Assembly: GCA_005502915.1 (NCBI GenBank) | Contig: SCMT01000010.1 | Location: forward strand, 1 to 64,000 | Length of the DNA stretch: 64,000 nucleotides | Direction of reading: 5' to 3' | DNA from: Lysobacteraceae bacterium 2PB | GTDB lineage: Bacteria > Pseudomonadota > Gammaproteobacteria > Xanthomonadales > Xanthomonadaceae | Shown here: piece after piece, positions 35,028-43,552 of the stretch | Layout of the letters: each line of letters opens with the position of its first letter | Numbering within the stretch: position 1 is the stretch's first letter | Translations under genes and position numbers: made by a program | The notes under the pieces: model-generated | The model's database searches: none | What the model was told of the DNA's origin: nothing | The model's input: the letters and a program-made list of their open reading frames with translations, nothing else

Positions 35028-35498
35028 TCAGCCGCCGCGTATGCGCAGCGTGAGTCCCTTGAGGAAATTGCGCAGCAGCTGGTCGCCGCAGGGGCGGTAG
35101 TTGTGATGACCGGGCTGGCGGAACAGCGCGCTCATCTCCGGCTTGGAGAGCGGGAAACCCGCAGCGGCGAAGACCGCGTGCAGGTCGACATCCTTCAGCT
35201 CGAACGCGACCCGCAGCTTCTTGAGCACGAGGTTGTTGGTGATGCGCTTCTCCACCGGCCGCGGCGGCTGATCGCCATTGCGGCCCCGGCGGTGGATCAC
35301 CAGCCCGTCGAGGACATGCGCCAGCACGGCATCGCTGCAGGCGATGTACTCGGGATCGTCCTCCCTGCGCAGGAAGGCCTGCACCGTGGCCTTGTCGAGA
35401 GGAAAGGCCGGATCGACCAGCCTGGCGATGTCGACGACCTTGCCGTCGCTCAGGTCGAGCATGTAGCGGATGCTGCGCAGGACGTCGTTGGTGATCAT
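35028..35498 (-). CDS. yehS: DUF1456 (YehS-like) protein
   Basis: 156 residues made of two copies of a helical domain: MITNDVLRSIRYMLDLSDGK and ITNNLVLKKLRVAFELKDVD, each followed by a FPL(D/S)K turn (DPAFPLDKATVQAFLRREDD and AAGFPLSKPEMSALFRQPGH). This internal duplication is characteristic of DUF1456. Function unknown; small cytosolic. It converges on the pseudouridine synthase gene with a 21-bp gap. Confidence 0.88.
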   Translation of the reverse strand: MITNDVLRSIRYMLDLSDGKVVDIARLVDPAFPLDKATVQAFLRREDDPEYIACSDAVLAHVLDGLVIHRRGRNGDQPPRPVEKRITNNLVLKKLRVAFELKDVDLHAVFAAAGFPLSKPEMSALFRQPGHHNYRPCGDQLLRNFLKGLTLRIRGG

Positions 35499-35580
35499 GG
35501 GGTGCGGATCTCGGCCTGGCGTCCGTCGAGTATGACAGCTTGGGCTCGATCGACCGGACATGCGGTCGACGATGCGGCCG

Positions 35581-36438
35581 TCAATCGTCCTGCGCCGCCG
35601 CTTCTCGCCCCTGCTGGCGGATCAGGGCTTCCTGGCGGGCATCCTCGATGGCCTCGCGGACGCCCGCGACATCCGCCCTGCGCTCGTCGTGCGCGAACAC
35701 GCCGGTCAGCACGGTGTCCGGCCGCAGCTCGCCGGCTTCGAACAGGGCCCACATTTCCTCGCCGAACCAGGTGTCGAGCAGTTCGGGCGCCCAGCGCCCG
35801 AGGCTGGCGGTGAGATTGTTCACGTCGCGCAGCAGCATCTGGCGGGCCGCGTTGTTGCCGGCGGCACTGACCACCTGCGGGAAATCGATCACGATCGGGC
35901 CATCCGGCCCGACCAGCACGTTGTACGCCGACAGATCGCCGTGGATCAGCCCGCAGCACAGCATGCGCACGACCTGGCGCATCAGCACCGCGTGGAAGTC
36001 GCGCGCCTGGTCCGGGTCCAGCTCGACCTCGCCCAGCCTCGGCGCCGAGAAGCCATCGGCATCGGTCACCAGCGCCATCACCAGCACGCCGTGGTAGTAG
36101 CCGTGCGGCTCGGGCACGCGCACGCCGGCATCGCGCAGCAGGTAGAGCGCATCCACCTCGGCATTCTTCCAGGCGGTTTCCTGCTGTTTGCGTCCGTACT
36201 TCGTGGCCTTGCCGATCGCCCGCGCCTCGCGGCTGCCGCGCACCTTGCGTCCTTCCTGGTACTGCACGCGCTGCTGGAAGCTGCGCTGCGCCATGTCCTT
36301 GTAGACCTTGGCGCAACGGATGTCGTCGCCGGAACGGACCACGTACACCGCCGCTTCCTTGCCGCTCTTGAGCGGACGCAGCACCTCGTCGATCACGCCA
36401 TCGTCTATCAGCGCCTGCAGCGCAGCGGGGGTTTTCAT
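35581..36438 (-). CDS. RIO-type serine/threonine protein kinase
   Basis: 285 residues. Kinase landmarks: ATP-binding LKSGKEAAVYVVRSG (about 23-37), CAKVYKD with the phosphate-binding Lys, catalytic loop LIHGDLSAYNVLV and metal-binding VIDFPQ (in place of DFG), as in RIO kinases and the bacterial PA4780-like family. Starts MKTPAALQALIDDGVIDEVL, a conserved opening that supports ATG 36438. C-terminal tail acidic/Gln-rich. Targets unknown. Next to the yehS-like gene on the same strand, 82 bp apart. Confidence 0.88.
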   Translation of the reverse strand: MKTPAALQALIDDGVIDEVLRPLKSGKEAAVYVVRSGDDIRCAKVYKDMAQRSFQQRVQYQEGRKVRGSREARAIGKATKYGRKQQETAWKNAEVDALYLLRDAGVRVPEPHGYYHGVLVMALVTDADGFSAPRLGEVELDPDQARDFHAVLMRQVVRMLCCGLIHGDLSAYNVLVGPDGPIVIDFPQVVSAAGNNAARQMLLRDVNNLTASLGRWAPELLDTWFGEEMWALFEAGELRPDTVLTGVFAHDERRADVAGVREAIEDARQEALIRQQGREAAAQDD

Positions 36439-36576
36439 GCGGCATTCTAACCGGGCGGCCGGAAGGCGCGGGCGACCAAGCATCCGGCGGTGGCTGTCGA
36501 TCCGGCGCCTCCTCGCCCGTCATGTCATGCAGGCGGACCCTCCGGTCCGCATGATCCCGATCCCAGGAGCATCGCC

Positions 36577-37056
36577 ATGATCCCGAAGAACACCCTCTGC
36601 CTGTGGTACGACGGCACCGCGCTCGACGCCGCGACCTTCTACGCCGCCACCTTCCCCGACAGCGAGGTCAAGGCGGTGCATCGCGCACCCGCCGACTACC
36701 CTGCGGGCAAGGCTGGCGACGTGCTGACCGTCGAATTCACCGTGCTCGGCATTCCCCGCATCGGCATGAACGGCGGCCCGGGCGTGCCGCACACGATGGC
36801 GTTCTCGTTCCAGGTCGCCACCGACGACCAGGCCGAAACCGATCGCCTGTGGAACGCCATCGTCGACAACGGCGGCGAAGCCAGCGCCTGCGGCTGGTGC
36901 AGGGACAGGTGGGGGCTGTGGTGGCAGATCACCCCGCGCGCCCTCACCCAGGCCTACACCAGCCCGGATCGCGCCGCAGCGAAGCGCGCCTTCGAGGCGA
37001 TGATGACGATGGGCAGGATCGACATCGCGAAGATCGAGGAAGCCCTGCGCGGCTGA
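36577..37056 (+). CDS. VOC-superfamily PhnB-like protein
   Basis: 159 residues. Begins with CLWYDGTALDAATFYAATFP and VEFTVLGIPRIGMNGGPG, and continues MAFSFQVATDDQAETDRLW, GGEASACGWCRDRWGLWWQI, ending in the PhnB/3-dmu-9 methyltransferase-like block. Such proteins are small dimeric metal-binding or glyoxalase-fold proteins, often of unknown substrate. An AGGAGC site precedes ATG 36577. Confidence 0.85.
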   Translation: MIPKNTLCLWYDGTALDAATFYAATFPDSEVKAVHRAPADYPAGKAGDVLTVEFTVLGIPRIGMNGGPGVPHTMAFSFQVATDDQAETDRLWNAIVDNGGEASACGWCRDRWGLWWQITPRALTQAYTSPDRAAAKRAFEAMMTMGRIDIAKIEEALRG

Positions 37057-37258
37057 AGCGCAGCGGCACGGCGCAGGACGTTGCAGGCGCAGGCCATCCT
37101 TCACGACAACGTCGGCAAGCCCGCGCCGCCCCCTCCCTCCCGGCAGCCTGCATCCACGGACATCGATCCCGCGTATGGACTGCGCGTGGCACGCACGGCG
37201 GGGCCGATCGGCTCCTGCGCCATGGACACGCGCACATCCATCCATGAGGGAGAACACC

Positions 37259-37840
37259 GTGTCGGACCTGGTCCAGATCGTTTACGTCAGCCGCTCGACC
37301 TTCACGACGATGCCCGCCGAACTCGGCATCGAACCCAGCGTCGCGCGCATCCTGGCGCAGTCGCGGGTCAACAACGCACGGCGCGGGCTGGTCGGGGCGC
37401 TCTATTTCGGCGACGGCTGCTTCTTCCAGTGCCTGGAGGGCCGCGCCGCCGACGTCGACCGCCTCTACGCGGCGCTGCTCCGTGATCCCCGCCACACCGA
37501 CCTCAAGCTGCTGTCGCGGCGCAGCATCGAGCGTACCCGCTTCTCGGCCTGGACCATGAAGTACGTGCCGCTGGACGCGGAGATGAAGACCCTGCTGCAC
37601 GAGCTCGGCCAACAGGCCTTCGACCCCTATCGCTTCGACGCGGACACCGTGACACGGGTGCTGGACATGCTGACCCGAGGCAGCGACATCGAGCCGCCCT
37701 CCGCGGCCGCCGCCCCGCAACCCGTGGCTGCGAGTCCTGCGTCCGCAACCGCCGGACGCGGATCACGCTGGGGCTGGGCTGGCGTCGGCGCTGTCGCGGT
37801 GATCGTCGCCGGGATCGTGGCGATGCGCGCCTTCGGCTGA
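37259..37840 (+). CDS. BLUF-domain photoreceptor with C-terminal membrane anchor
   Basis: 193 residues from a GTG preceded by GGGAG. The BLUF domain (1-100) keeps the flavin/photocycle residues: Tyr9 in QIVYVSRS, Asn39 in SRVNNARRG, Gln57 in CFFQCLEG, Trp98 and Met100 in FSAWTMKY; the Asn-Gln (18) and Gln-Trp (41) spacings equal those of characterised BLUF proteins. The Tyr-Asn loop is about six residues longer than usual. After a Pro/Ala linker (146-168) comes one membrane helix (GWAGVGAVAVIVAGIVAMRA) at the extreme C-terminus, an uncommon arrangement for BLUF proteins. Role: blue-light sensing at the membrane, with no fused output domain. Confidence 0.88.
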   Translation: MSDLVQIVYVSRSTFTTMPAELGIEPSVARILAQSRVNNARRGLVGALYFGDGCFFQCLEGRAADVDRLYAALLRDPRHTDLKLLSRRSIERTRFSAWTMKYVPLDAEMKTLLHELGQQAFDPYRFDADTVTRVLDMLTRGSDIEPPSAAAAPQPVAASPASATAGRGSRWGWAGVGAVAVIVAGIVAMRAFG

Positions 37841-37873
37841 CCCCGCGCCTGGCCGCGTTCCGCCTGCGCCTCG

Positions 37874-38239
37874 CTATCGACTGATCAGCAGCACCGGCAG
37901 GGCCACCAGCGCCAGCGCGAACAGGATGCCGAGCACCGCCAGCAGCACCCACAGCGGTTCCGTGCGCAGGACCGTGCCGAATGTCTCCGCAGTCCCGTCG
38001 CGGCGGGCTGCATCGTTCTCGGCACGGACCCGTGCGCCGCGCTGCGCCTGGTACTCGGCCATCAGGCGCTTGGCCTCGGGGAAATCACCGTCCTCGCGGA
38101 TCCAGATCCCGGCCAGCGAGATGTTCCAGAACCCCTGCGCGGTCTCGTACCAGGCGATGCCGTGTTCGTCGAGGAAGGCGCGCACGTCGTCGGCTTCGTC
38201 GTCGGGCACGTTGCGCAGGTTGAGGAGGAGCTTGGCCAT
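37874..38239 (-). CDS. DUF6164-type small membrane protein
   Basis: 121 residues. N-terminal soluble half: LLLNLRNVPDDEADDVRAFL, HGIAWYETAQGFWNISLAGI, WIREDGDFPEAKRLMAEYQ. One C-terminal membrane span (LWVLLAVLGILFALALVALPVLLI). The N-terminal part resembles the signal-transducing DUF2007-like fold (a small ferredoxin-like domain with WxxSLAGIWI). Start 38239 follows GGAG. Function unknown. It converges on the BLUF gene, 33 bp apart. Confidence 0.8.
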   Translation of the reverse strand: MAKLLLNLRNVPDDEADDVRAFLDEHGIAWYETAQGFWNISLAGIWIREDGDFPEAKRLMAEYQAQRGARVRAENDAARRDGTAETFGTVLRTEPLWVLLAVLGILFALALVALPVLLISR

Positions 38240-38327
38240 CCGGCGATGATAGCAATGCGACCGGCACTGAACGGCCCCGACTGCCCTGCCCCGCGCGCCC
38301 CTGTCCCGAATGCGCCGCTTCACCCGT

Positions 38328-38334
38328 TATAGTC
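38328..38334 (+). promoter_or_regulatory. Possible -10 element of the SPFH operon
   Basis: TTATAGT about 50 bp before the SPFH start; no clear -35. Reported because the upstream gene is divergent, so a promoter must lie in 38240-38383. Confidence 0.3.
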
Positions 38335-38383
38335 CTCGGCATGGCGGGGCATCGCGCCCGGCCGGGAATCTCGGAGAACGATG

Positions 38384-39541
38384 ATGGGTCTTATCAAGGC
38401 GGTGTCGGGTGCGGTCGGCGGCATGCTCGCGGACCAGTGGAAGGACTTCTACACGGTGCCGGCCGGCCTGCCCTCGACGGCGGCGCTGTTCGCGGCGGTG
38501 CCGCAGGGCACCAACGCCGGGCGCGGTTCGAACACCAGCGCATCCTCCAACATCATCACTAACGGCTCGAAGATCGTCGTGCCCGAGGGCTACGGCCTGC
38601 TGCTGTTCCAGGACGGCAAGATCACCGGCTTCGTCGCCGAGCCCGGCGGCTACGAGTGGCGCTCGGACGACATCAACTCGCAGTCGATCTTCGCCGGCGA
38701 CGGCATCGTCAGCCCGCTGATCATGCAGAGCTGGGAGCGCTTCAAGTTCGGCGGCCAGCCGGGCTCGCAGCAGGCGGCCTTCTTCGTCTCGCTGAAGGAA
38801 CTGCCGGACAACCGCTTCGGCACCCAGTCGGAGATCTACTGGGACGACGGCTTCCTCAACACCCAGGTCGGCGCGGTCACGCGCGGCTCGTACACGCTGA
38901 AGATCGTCGACCCGATCCTGTTCGTGAAGAACTTCGTGCCGGCCACGTACCTGCGCCCGGGCGCGGTCTTCGACTTCACCGACCTCGACAACGCCGCCGC
39001 CGGCCAGCTGTTCAACGAAGTGGTCGGCTCGCTCGCGCCCGCGTTCAGCCTGTACACGAACGACCCGAGCAAGGGCAACCGCATCACCAAGATCCAGCAG
39101 GACTCGGTCGGCTTCGCCAAGAGCCTGTCCGATGCGGTCGAGCAGGCCTACCAGTGGCGGTCCGATCGCGGCCTGGCCATCGTCAAGACCGCCATCGTCT
39201 CGATCGAGTACGACGCCAACACCCGCGAACTGCTCAAGACCGTGCAGCGCGCCGACGCGCTGTCCGGCGCGCGCGGCAACTCGAACCTGCAGGCCAGCGT
39301 CGCGCAGGGCATCCAGTCCGCCGGCGAGAACGGCGGCGCCGCCGGCCTGATGGGCATCGGCATGGCGACCGGCATGATGGGCGTCGGTGGACTGCAGCAG
39401 CCGGTGGCGCCTGCCGCGCCTGCCGCGCCTGCCGCTGACGATCCGGTCGCCAAGCTGAAGAAGGCCAAGGAGATGCTCGACCTCGGCCTGATCACGCAGC
39501 AGGACTACGACGCACTGAAGGCCAAGGCGCTGGGCCTGTAA
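38384..39541 (+). CDS. SPFH/virion-core-like protein with C-terminal SHOCT motif
   Basis: 385 residues. The body (about 20-300) is an SPFH (band-7-like) domain of the YdjI/virion-core type: SKIVVPEGYGLLLFQDGKIT, FGTQSEIYWDD, TRGSYTLKIVDPILFVKNFV, IVKTAIVSIEYDANTRELLK. It is followed by a Gly/Met-rich hydrophobic patch (LMGIGMATGMMGVGGL), an Ala/Pro linker and a C-terminal SHOCT element (DPVAKLKKAKEMLDLGLIT, then QQDYDALKAKALGL). SHOCT tails are used for oligomerisation. Two ATGs (38381, 38384) follow GGAG; the second starts MGLIK. First gene of a tight three-gene operon with a zinc-ribbon protein. Likely builds a membrane-associated scaffold. Confidence 0.85.
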   Translation: MGLIKAVSGAVGGMLADQWKDFYTVPAGLPSTAALFAAVPQGTNAGRGSNTSASSNIITNGSKIVVPEGYGLLLFQDGKITGFVAEPGGYEWRSDDINSQSIFAGDGIVSPLIMQSWERFKFGGQPGSQQAAFFVSLKELPDNRFGTQSEIYWDDGFLNTQVGAVTRGSYTLKIVDPILFVKNFVPATYLRPGAVFDFTDLDNAAAGQLFNEVVGSLAPAFSLYTNDPSKGNRITKIQQDSVGFAKSLSDAVEQAYQWRSDRGLAIVKTAIVSIEYDANTRELLKTVQRADALSGARGNSNLQASVAQGIQSAGENGGAAGLMGIGMATGMMGVGGLQQPVAPAAPAAPAADDPVAKLKKAKEMLDLGLITQQDYDALKAKALGL

Positions 39542-39558
39542 GCCCGGGCCCGCCGACC

Positions 39559-40875
39559 ATGTCCGACCAGAAGCTGCCGCCACCGCTGCCGCCGAGGACC
39601 GTGGACGGCCCGGGTTCGCCCCGGGACGTCCCGCCCCTGCCCGGCACGCATCCGATCGACACCTCGAAGCTGCCCGACGCGATCCGCGAGGAGCTCGAAG
39701 CGCCCGACCCGGTCGCCATCGACACCGCATCGCCCGAACTCGCCGACGGCATGAACCGCTGCCCGAAGTGCGGCGCGACCGACATCCGCCACAAGCCGGG
39801 TACCGAGCTGCTGGTCTGCCTGTATTGCCGCCACGAGTGGCAGGGCGAGCGCGTCGAGGAATTGTTCGGCTTCGGCGAAGGCATCGACCAGCTCAGGGGC
39901 ACGGTCGTCGCCTCCGGCGCGCGCGACATCGCCGCCGATGCCGCCGTGCTGATGAGCTTCAAGTGCAGCGGCTGCGGTGCGGAAGTCACGGTGAATACCG
40001 AAAGCGCGATGACCGCGCGCTGCCACTGGTGCCGCCACGTCTTCGGCGTGAACGAACAGGTGGAGAATGGCGCGGTGCCGGATGCGGTGCTGCCCTTCCG
40101 TATCAAGAAGGACGACGCGGTCGCGCGCATCCGCCAGTTCGTCGACAAGCGCCGGCTGTTCGCGCTGAAGGAATTCAAGGAACAGTTCACGCCCGAGAAC
40201 GTCGTCGGCGTGTACCTGCCCTACATGATCGTCGACGGCAACGCCAGCGCCGACGTGGCCGGCTACGGCGAGATCAAGACCCGCGAATACACGCGCGGTT
40301 CCGACAACAACAAGAAGACCTACTACGACGCCGACATCTACGAGGTCGAGCGCCACGTGGACTTCACCGTCGACGACCTGCCGCTGGAATCCTCCACCGA
40401 GCGCGGCAACCTCGACACCCGGGTCAACACCAACAACATCATCAACACGATCCTGCCGTTCGACACCAAGAACGCGGTGAAGTGGAACGCGTCCTACCTG
40501 TCGGGCTTCACTTCGGAGAAGCGCAACAGCAACGTCGCACAGCTCCAGCCGCGCCTGGAAGACCAGCTGCTGTCGATCGCCCGCGCCCAGGTGCACGCCT
40601 CGGTACGGCGCTACGATCGTGGCGTGCGCTGGGAACAGGAACGTATCGACGTCCACGGCACGCGCTGGGTGTCGATGTACCTGCCGGTCTGGCTGTACTC
40701 GTACCACCAGCCCGGCGCGAATGGCGGCATGCTCCACTACATCGCGGTGAACGGCCGCACCGGCGAGACCATGGGCAGCGTGCCCGTGCAGCAGTGGAAG
40801 CTGCTGCTGGCCGCGCTGACCACCGGCACCATCATCGAAGCCATCGCGATCGCGATCCTGGCAGGTTCCTCATGA
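39559..40875 (+). CDS. Zinc-ribbon protein, partner of the SPFH protein
   Basis: 438 residues. Pro-rich N-terminus (PPPLPPRTVDGPGSPRDVPP), then two zinc ribbons: CPKCGATDI...CLYCRHEW (about 68-91) and CSGCGAEV...CHWCRH (about 136-160). A long beta-rich domain follows (EYTRGSDNNKKTYYDADIYE, RHVDFTVDDLPLESS, VNTNNIINTILPFD), then YLPVWLYSYHQ and a C-terminal membrane span (WKLLLAALTTGTIIEAIAIA). Homologous TFIIB-type zinc-ribbon proteins are commonly encoded with SPFH/virion-core genes. Starts 17 bp after the SPFH gene and overlaps the next gene by 4 bp. Function unknown. Confidence 0.8.
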   Translation: MSDQKLPPPLPPRTVDGPGSPRDVPPLPGTHPIDTSKLPDAIREELEAPDPVAIDTASPELADGMNRCPKCGATDIRHKPGTELLVCLYCRHEWQGERVEELFGFGEGIDQLRGTVVASGARDIAADAAVLMSFKCSGCGAEVTVNTESAMTARCHWCRHVFGVNEQVENGAVPDAVLPFRIKKDDAVARIRQFVDKRRLFALKEFKEQFTPENVVGVYLPYMIVDGNASADVAGYGEIKTREYTRGSDNNKKTYYDADIYEVERHVDFTVDDLPLESSTERGNLDTRVNTNNIINTILPFDTKNAVKWNASYLSGFTSEKRNSNVAQLQPRLEDQLLSIARAQVHASVRRYDRGVRWEQERIDVHGTRWVSMYLPVWLYSYHQPGANGGMLHYIAVNGRTGETMGSVPVQQWKLLLAALTTGTIIEAIAIAILAGSS

Positions 40876-41132
40876 GCGACGACGGCGGACTCTGGCTGTT
40901 GCTGTCCGGCCCGGCCGGCGCGACCGCGCTGTACTGGGCCCTGTACCGGTACTACCGCAACACCGACAAATCGCATGCGTTCGAACGCGAGACCAAGGTC
41001 GATGCGAAGCCGGTCACCGGTCGCGACCAGAAGGTCGACGAGATCAAGGGCACGCAGCGCTCGCGCATCGAGGGCGACAACGTATCGGACTACCGCGAGC
41101 GCGTGCACCGGGTCCGGGGCGATTCGTCCTGA
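40872..41132 (+). CDS. Small membrane protein, third gene of the SPFH operon
   Basis: 86 residues. One N-terminal membrane span (GLWLLLSGPAGATALYWALY), then a highly charged soluble tail (YRNTDKSHAFERETKVDAKP, EGDNVSDYRERVHRVRGDSS). ATGA overlap with the zinc-ribbon gene gives translational coupling and marks it as part of the same complex. No motif recognised. Confidence 0.75.
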   Translation: MSDDGGLWLLLSGPAGATALYWALYRYYRNTDKSHAFERETKVDAKPVTGRDQKVDEIKGTQRSRIEGDNVSDYRERVHRVRGDSS

Positions 41133-41231
41133 CCCGGCCCGGCACGCGCCGGGCAGGATGCGTGGTTTCGCGCGACAATGACCGCCCGGCACGCAAGGTG
41201 CCTGGCGGATCATGCAACGGACACCACGGAC

Positions 41232-41828
41232 ATGCGGACTTTCGTACTCAGGGCGCGTGCGGCGCCGACCGACAGCCAGGCCTTGCTCGCCGGCGTGGGC
41301 GGCGATGCGCATACCGAGATCCTCGCGCACACGCTGATGAACGCGATGTTCGTCGCACAGTCGCATCGGCCCGATGTCGTCGTCTACCTGGTGCTGGAAA
41401 GCACCCGCGATTTCTCGCGCACGATCCGCTTCGACATCAACGCCATGCACGAGATCGGCGGCTTCGACGAGCGCTCGCTGCTGACCAAGGTCGCCAGGGC
41501 GCTGGACGCATCGCGGGGCATGGCCAAGGAAGAGACCCGCCCGGTGGAATCGGGCGTCAGCGTGCAGACCCTGAGCTTCGAGAAGCTGGTGCAGACGCTG
41601 GCGCAGGACCACCAGCTGTTCCTGATGGATCGCAAGGGCACGCCGATCGGCGAACAGGCCTTCGCCGACAAGCCCTGTTTCCTGCTCACCGACCACATCC
41701 CGATGCCGAAGAAGACCATTCCCGGCCTCGAACGCCTGGGCGCGAAAAAGATCTCGCTGGGCCCGACCATGCTGTTCGCATCGCAATGCGTGGTGCTGAT
41801 CCACCACGCGCTGGATCAGGGCTCGTAG
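41232..41828 (+). CDS. trmY: TrmY-family SPOUT methyltransferase (tRNA pseudouridine-54 N1 type)
   Basis: 198 residues. Recognisable blocks: TFVLRARAAPTDSQALLAGV, EILAHTLMNAMFVAQSHRPD, VVVYLVLESTRDFSRTIRFD, VSVQTLSFEKLVQTLAQDHQ, PCFLLTDHIPMPKKTIPGL and KKISLGPTMLFASQCVVL, the SAM-binding trefoil knot of SPOUT enzymes. In archaea TrmY makes N1-methylpseudouridine-54 in tRNA; bacterial members are found in some gammaproteobacteria and their substrate is less certain. ATG at 41232 begins MRTFVLR like homologues. Single gene; converges on a lipoprotein gene. Confidence 0.88.
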   Translation: MRTFVLRARAAPTDSQALLAGVGGDAHTEILAHTLMNAMFVAQSHRPDVVVYLVLESTRDFSRTIRFDINAMHEIGGFDERSLLTKVARALDASRGMAKEETRPVESGVSVQTLSFEKLVQTLAQDHQLFLMDRKGTPIGEQAFADKPCFLLTDHIPMPKKTIPGLERLGAKKISLGPTMLFASQCVVLIHHALDQGS

Positions 41829-41885
41829 GGACGGACGAGGCGCCGTGCGTCGGCGCCATGAAAGCGAGGAGTGGCCAGCGGACCC

Positions 41886-42644
41886 TCAACGCTGCGACGC
41901 GCCTGGATGCTCCCAGACAGTGACCGCCTTGGTGCCCGGATCCACAGGCACCGGGCACATGCCATCGCCCTCGCCGTCGATCCCCCCGGACGGGCTGCAC
42001 AGCTCGCGCCCGGCCGCGTCGTAGAGCGTGTTGTATCGGTCGCAGCAGCCGGCGTAGACCAGATAGGTCGCCGCGCCCTTGTGTTGCAGGCGCGACACGG
42101 AGATACCGTCGGCATCGCTTTGATCCTGGCGCTCCCACGTCGCCACGCGCGTCTCCAGCCATGCGGGCAGAGGCGGGCGCGAAGCACGTGGTTCGCGCAG
42201 GGCGACCGTTGCTTCGGACTCCGGCATCGGAAGCGGTGGCCCGAACGTCGGCGAGGGATTGCCGGGATGAGACCATGCCAGGTGCGGCATCGTGCCTGCA
42301 TCCACGACCGTCGGGCAACGACCATCACCGGGCGCACCGAAACCGGGCGGATTGCAGATGACCGCGCCATCGGAACGGACCAGCGTGTCGCGCGCCATGC
42401 GGCTGGGCGCGTCGATCAGCCATGCATCCTGCCCGGCATGGCGCACGCGCCACACCGCACCGACGGGGGTCTTCGTCCATGGGCGCTGCGCCCACTCCGT
42501 GCTGCGCATCCAGTTCGGCAGTGCGCCATCGGCATGTGTGACGGGTGCCGGCAGCATGGGCGTCGATGACGGAGCGTCATCGGCGCATCCCGAAAGCAGG
42601 ATCGCCAACGTCGTCCAGCGGAGAAGACGGTTCCGGATTCGCAT
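41886..42644 (-). CDS. Lipoprotein with two related DUF6970-like modules
   Basis: 252 residues; lipobox LLSGC with lipid-modified Cys at about residue 20. The C-terminal module (LVYAGCCDRYNTLYDAAGRE, LCSPSGGIDGEGDGMCP, VPVDPGT) is mirrored by an earlier, diverged one (LVRSDGAVICNPPGFGAPGD, GRCPTVVDAGT), so the gene appears internally duplicated. The module resembles DUF6970, a Cys-containing periplasmic/lipoprotein domain of unknown function. AAAGGAG precedes ATG 42644. The 346 bp upstream (42645-42990) show no gene or repeat and probably carry its promoter. Confidence 0.75.
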   Translation of the reverse strand: MRIRNRLLRWTTLAILLSGCADDAPSSTPMLPAPVTHADGALPNWMRSTEWAQRPWTKTPVGAVWRVRHAGQDAWLIDAPSRMARDTLVRSDGAVICNPPGFGAPGDGRCPTVVDAGTMPHLAWSHPGNPSPTFGPPLPMPESEATVALREPRASRPPLPAWLETRVATWERQDQSDADGISVSRLQHKGAATYLVYAGCCDRYNTLYDAAGRELCSPSGGIDGEGDGMCPVPVDPGTKAVTVWEHPGASQR

Positions 42645-42990
42645 GACACACTCCTTTGCGGATTGGATCTGGGCAAACGTGCCCGGGCGCGGAACGGGGC
42701 TGACGGAGCCACGACGAAAGGGGCCGCGCTGTCGCGTTGGAAAATCGCAGTCCAGTGGACCAGCCCCCTCCGCCACCTGCATGTTGCAAGCCGATGCGTC
42801 CATGCATGCGGGATGCCTGCGAGTGCAGGGAACGCCACCATCCAAGAATATCAGATGCTGCACCAGCCAAGGCATGCGAGCGACGCTCGGCATGAAGGCT
42901 CATCCATCATGCTGCACGATCACCGGTTCTTCATCGACGGGGTTCGCGTCACTCACCATCACACGGCGCCCTTCCGATTGCTCCGACCTC

Positions 42991-43500
42991 TCAGTACGCG
43001 CCCATGAAATCCTTCTTGCCGATCTCCACGCCGTTGTGGCGCAGCAGATCGTAGGCCGTGGTGACATGGAAGAAGAACTGCGGCAGACCGTACGACAGCA
43101 GGTAGGCCTGGCCGCCGATCTTGCGCTCCTTCGGCGTGCCGGGACGCAGTACGATCTCGCGCGCCTCGCTGCCTTCGAAGCGTGCCGTGTCCAGCCCGCC
43201 GATGAACGCCAGCGTGGCCGAAATGCGCTGCTGCAGCTCGGCGAAGGTCTGGTCGCCGATCTCGTAGGCTGGCACCGCCTCGCCGGCGAGGCGCGCCGAG
43301 ACGCTCGTGGCGAAATCGCAGGCGATCTGTACCTGCCGGGACAGCGGGAACATGTCCGGGAACAGCCGCGCCTGCAGCAGCGCCACCGGCTCGATCTTGC
43401 GCTCGGTCGCATGGGCCTCGGCCTTGGCCAGCACGCCGGACAGCGCACCGAGCAACTGCTGGAAGACGGGAACGGAGGCGGCGTGCATCGAAATGGCCAT
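42991..43500 (-). CDS. DUF1993 protein
   Basis: 169 residues. Opens MAISMHAASVPVFQQLLGAL; contains LLQARLFPDMFPLSRQVQIA, EIGDQTFAELQQRISATLAF and ends YDLLRHNGVEIGKKDFMGAY, all characteristic of DUF1993, a DinB-like four-helix bundle family. Spaced His residues (EAHATERK, FFFHVTTAYDLLRHNG) could bind metal as in DinB proteins. Function unknown; many Xanthomonadales carry one copy. Confidence 0.9.
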   Translation of the reverse strand: MAISMHAASVPVFQQLLGALSGVLAKAEAHATERKIEPVALLQARLFPDMFPLSRQVQIACDFATSVSARLAGEAVPAYEIGDQTFAELQQRISATLAFIGGLDTARFEGSEAREIVLRPGTPKERKIGGQAYLLSYGLPQFFFHVTTAYDLLRHNGVEIGKKDFMGAY

Positions 43501-43552
43501 GAGCGGATTCCATGAAGAGGAGAAGGATGCGCATGGTAGCCGGCGAACGGGG

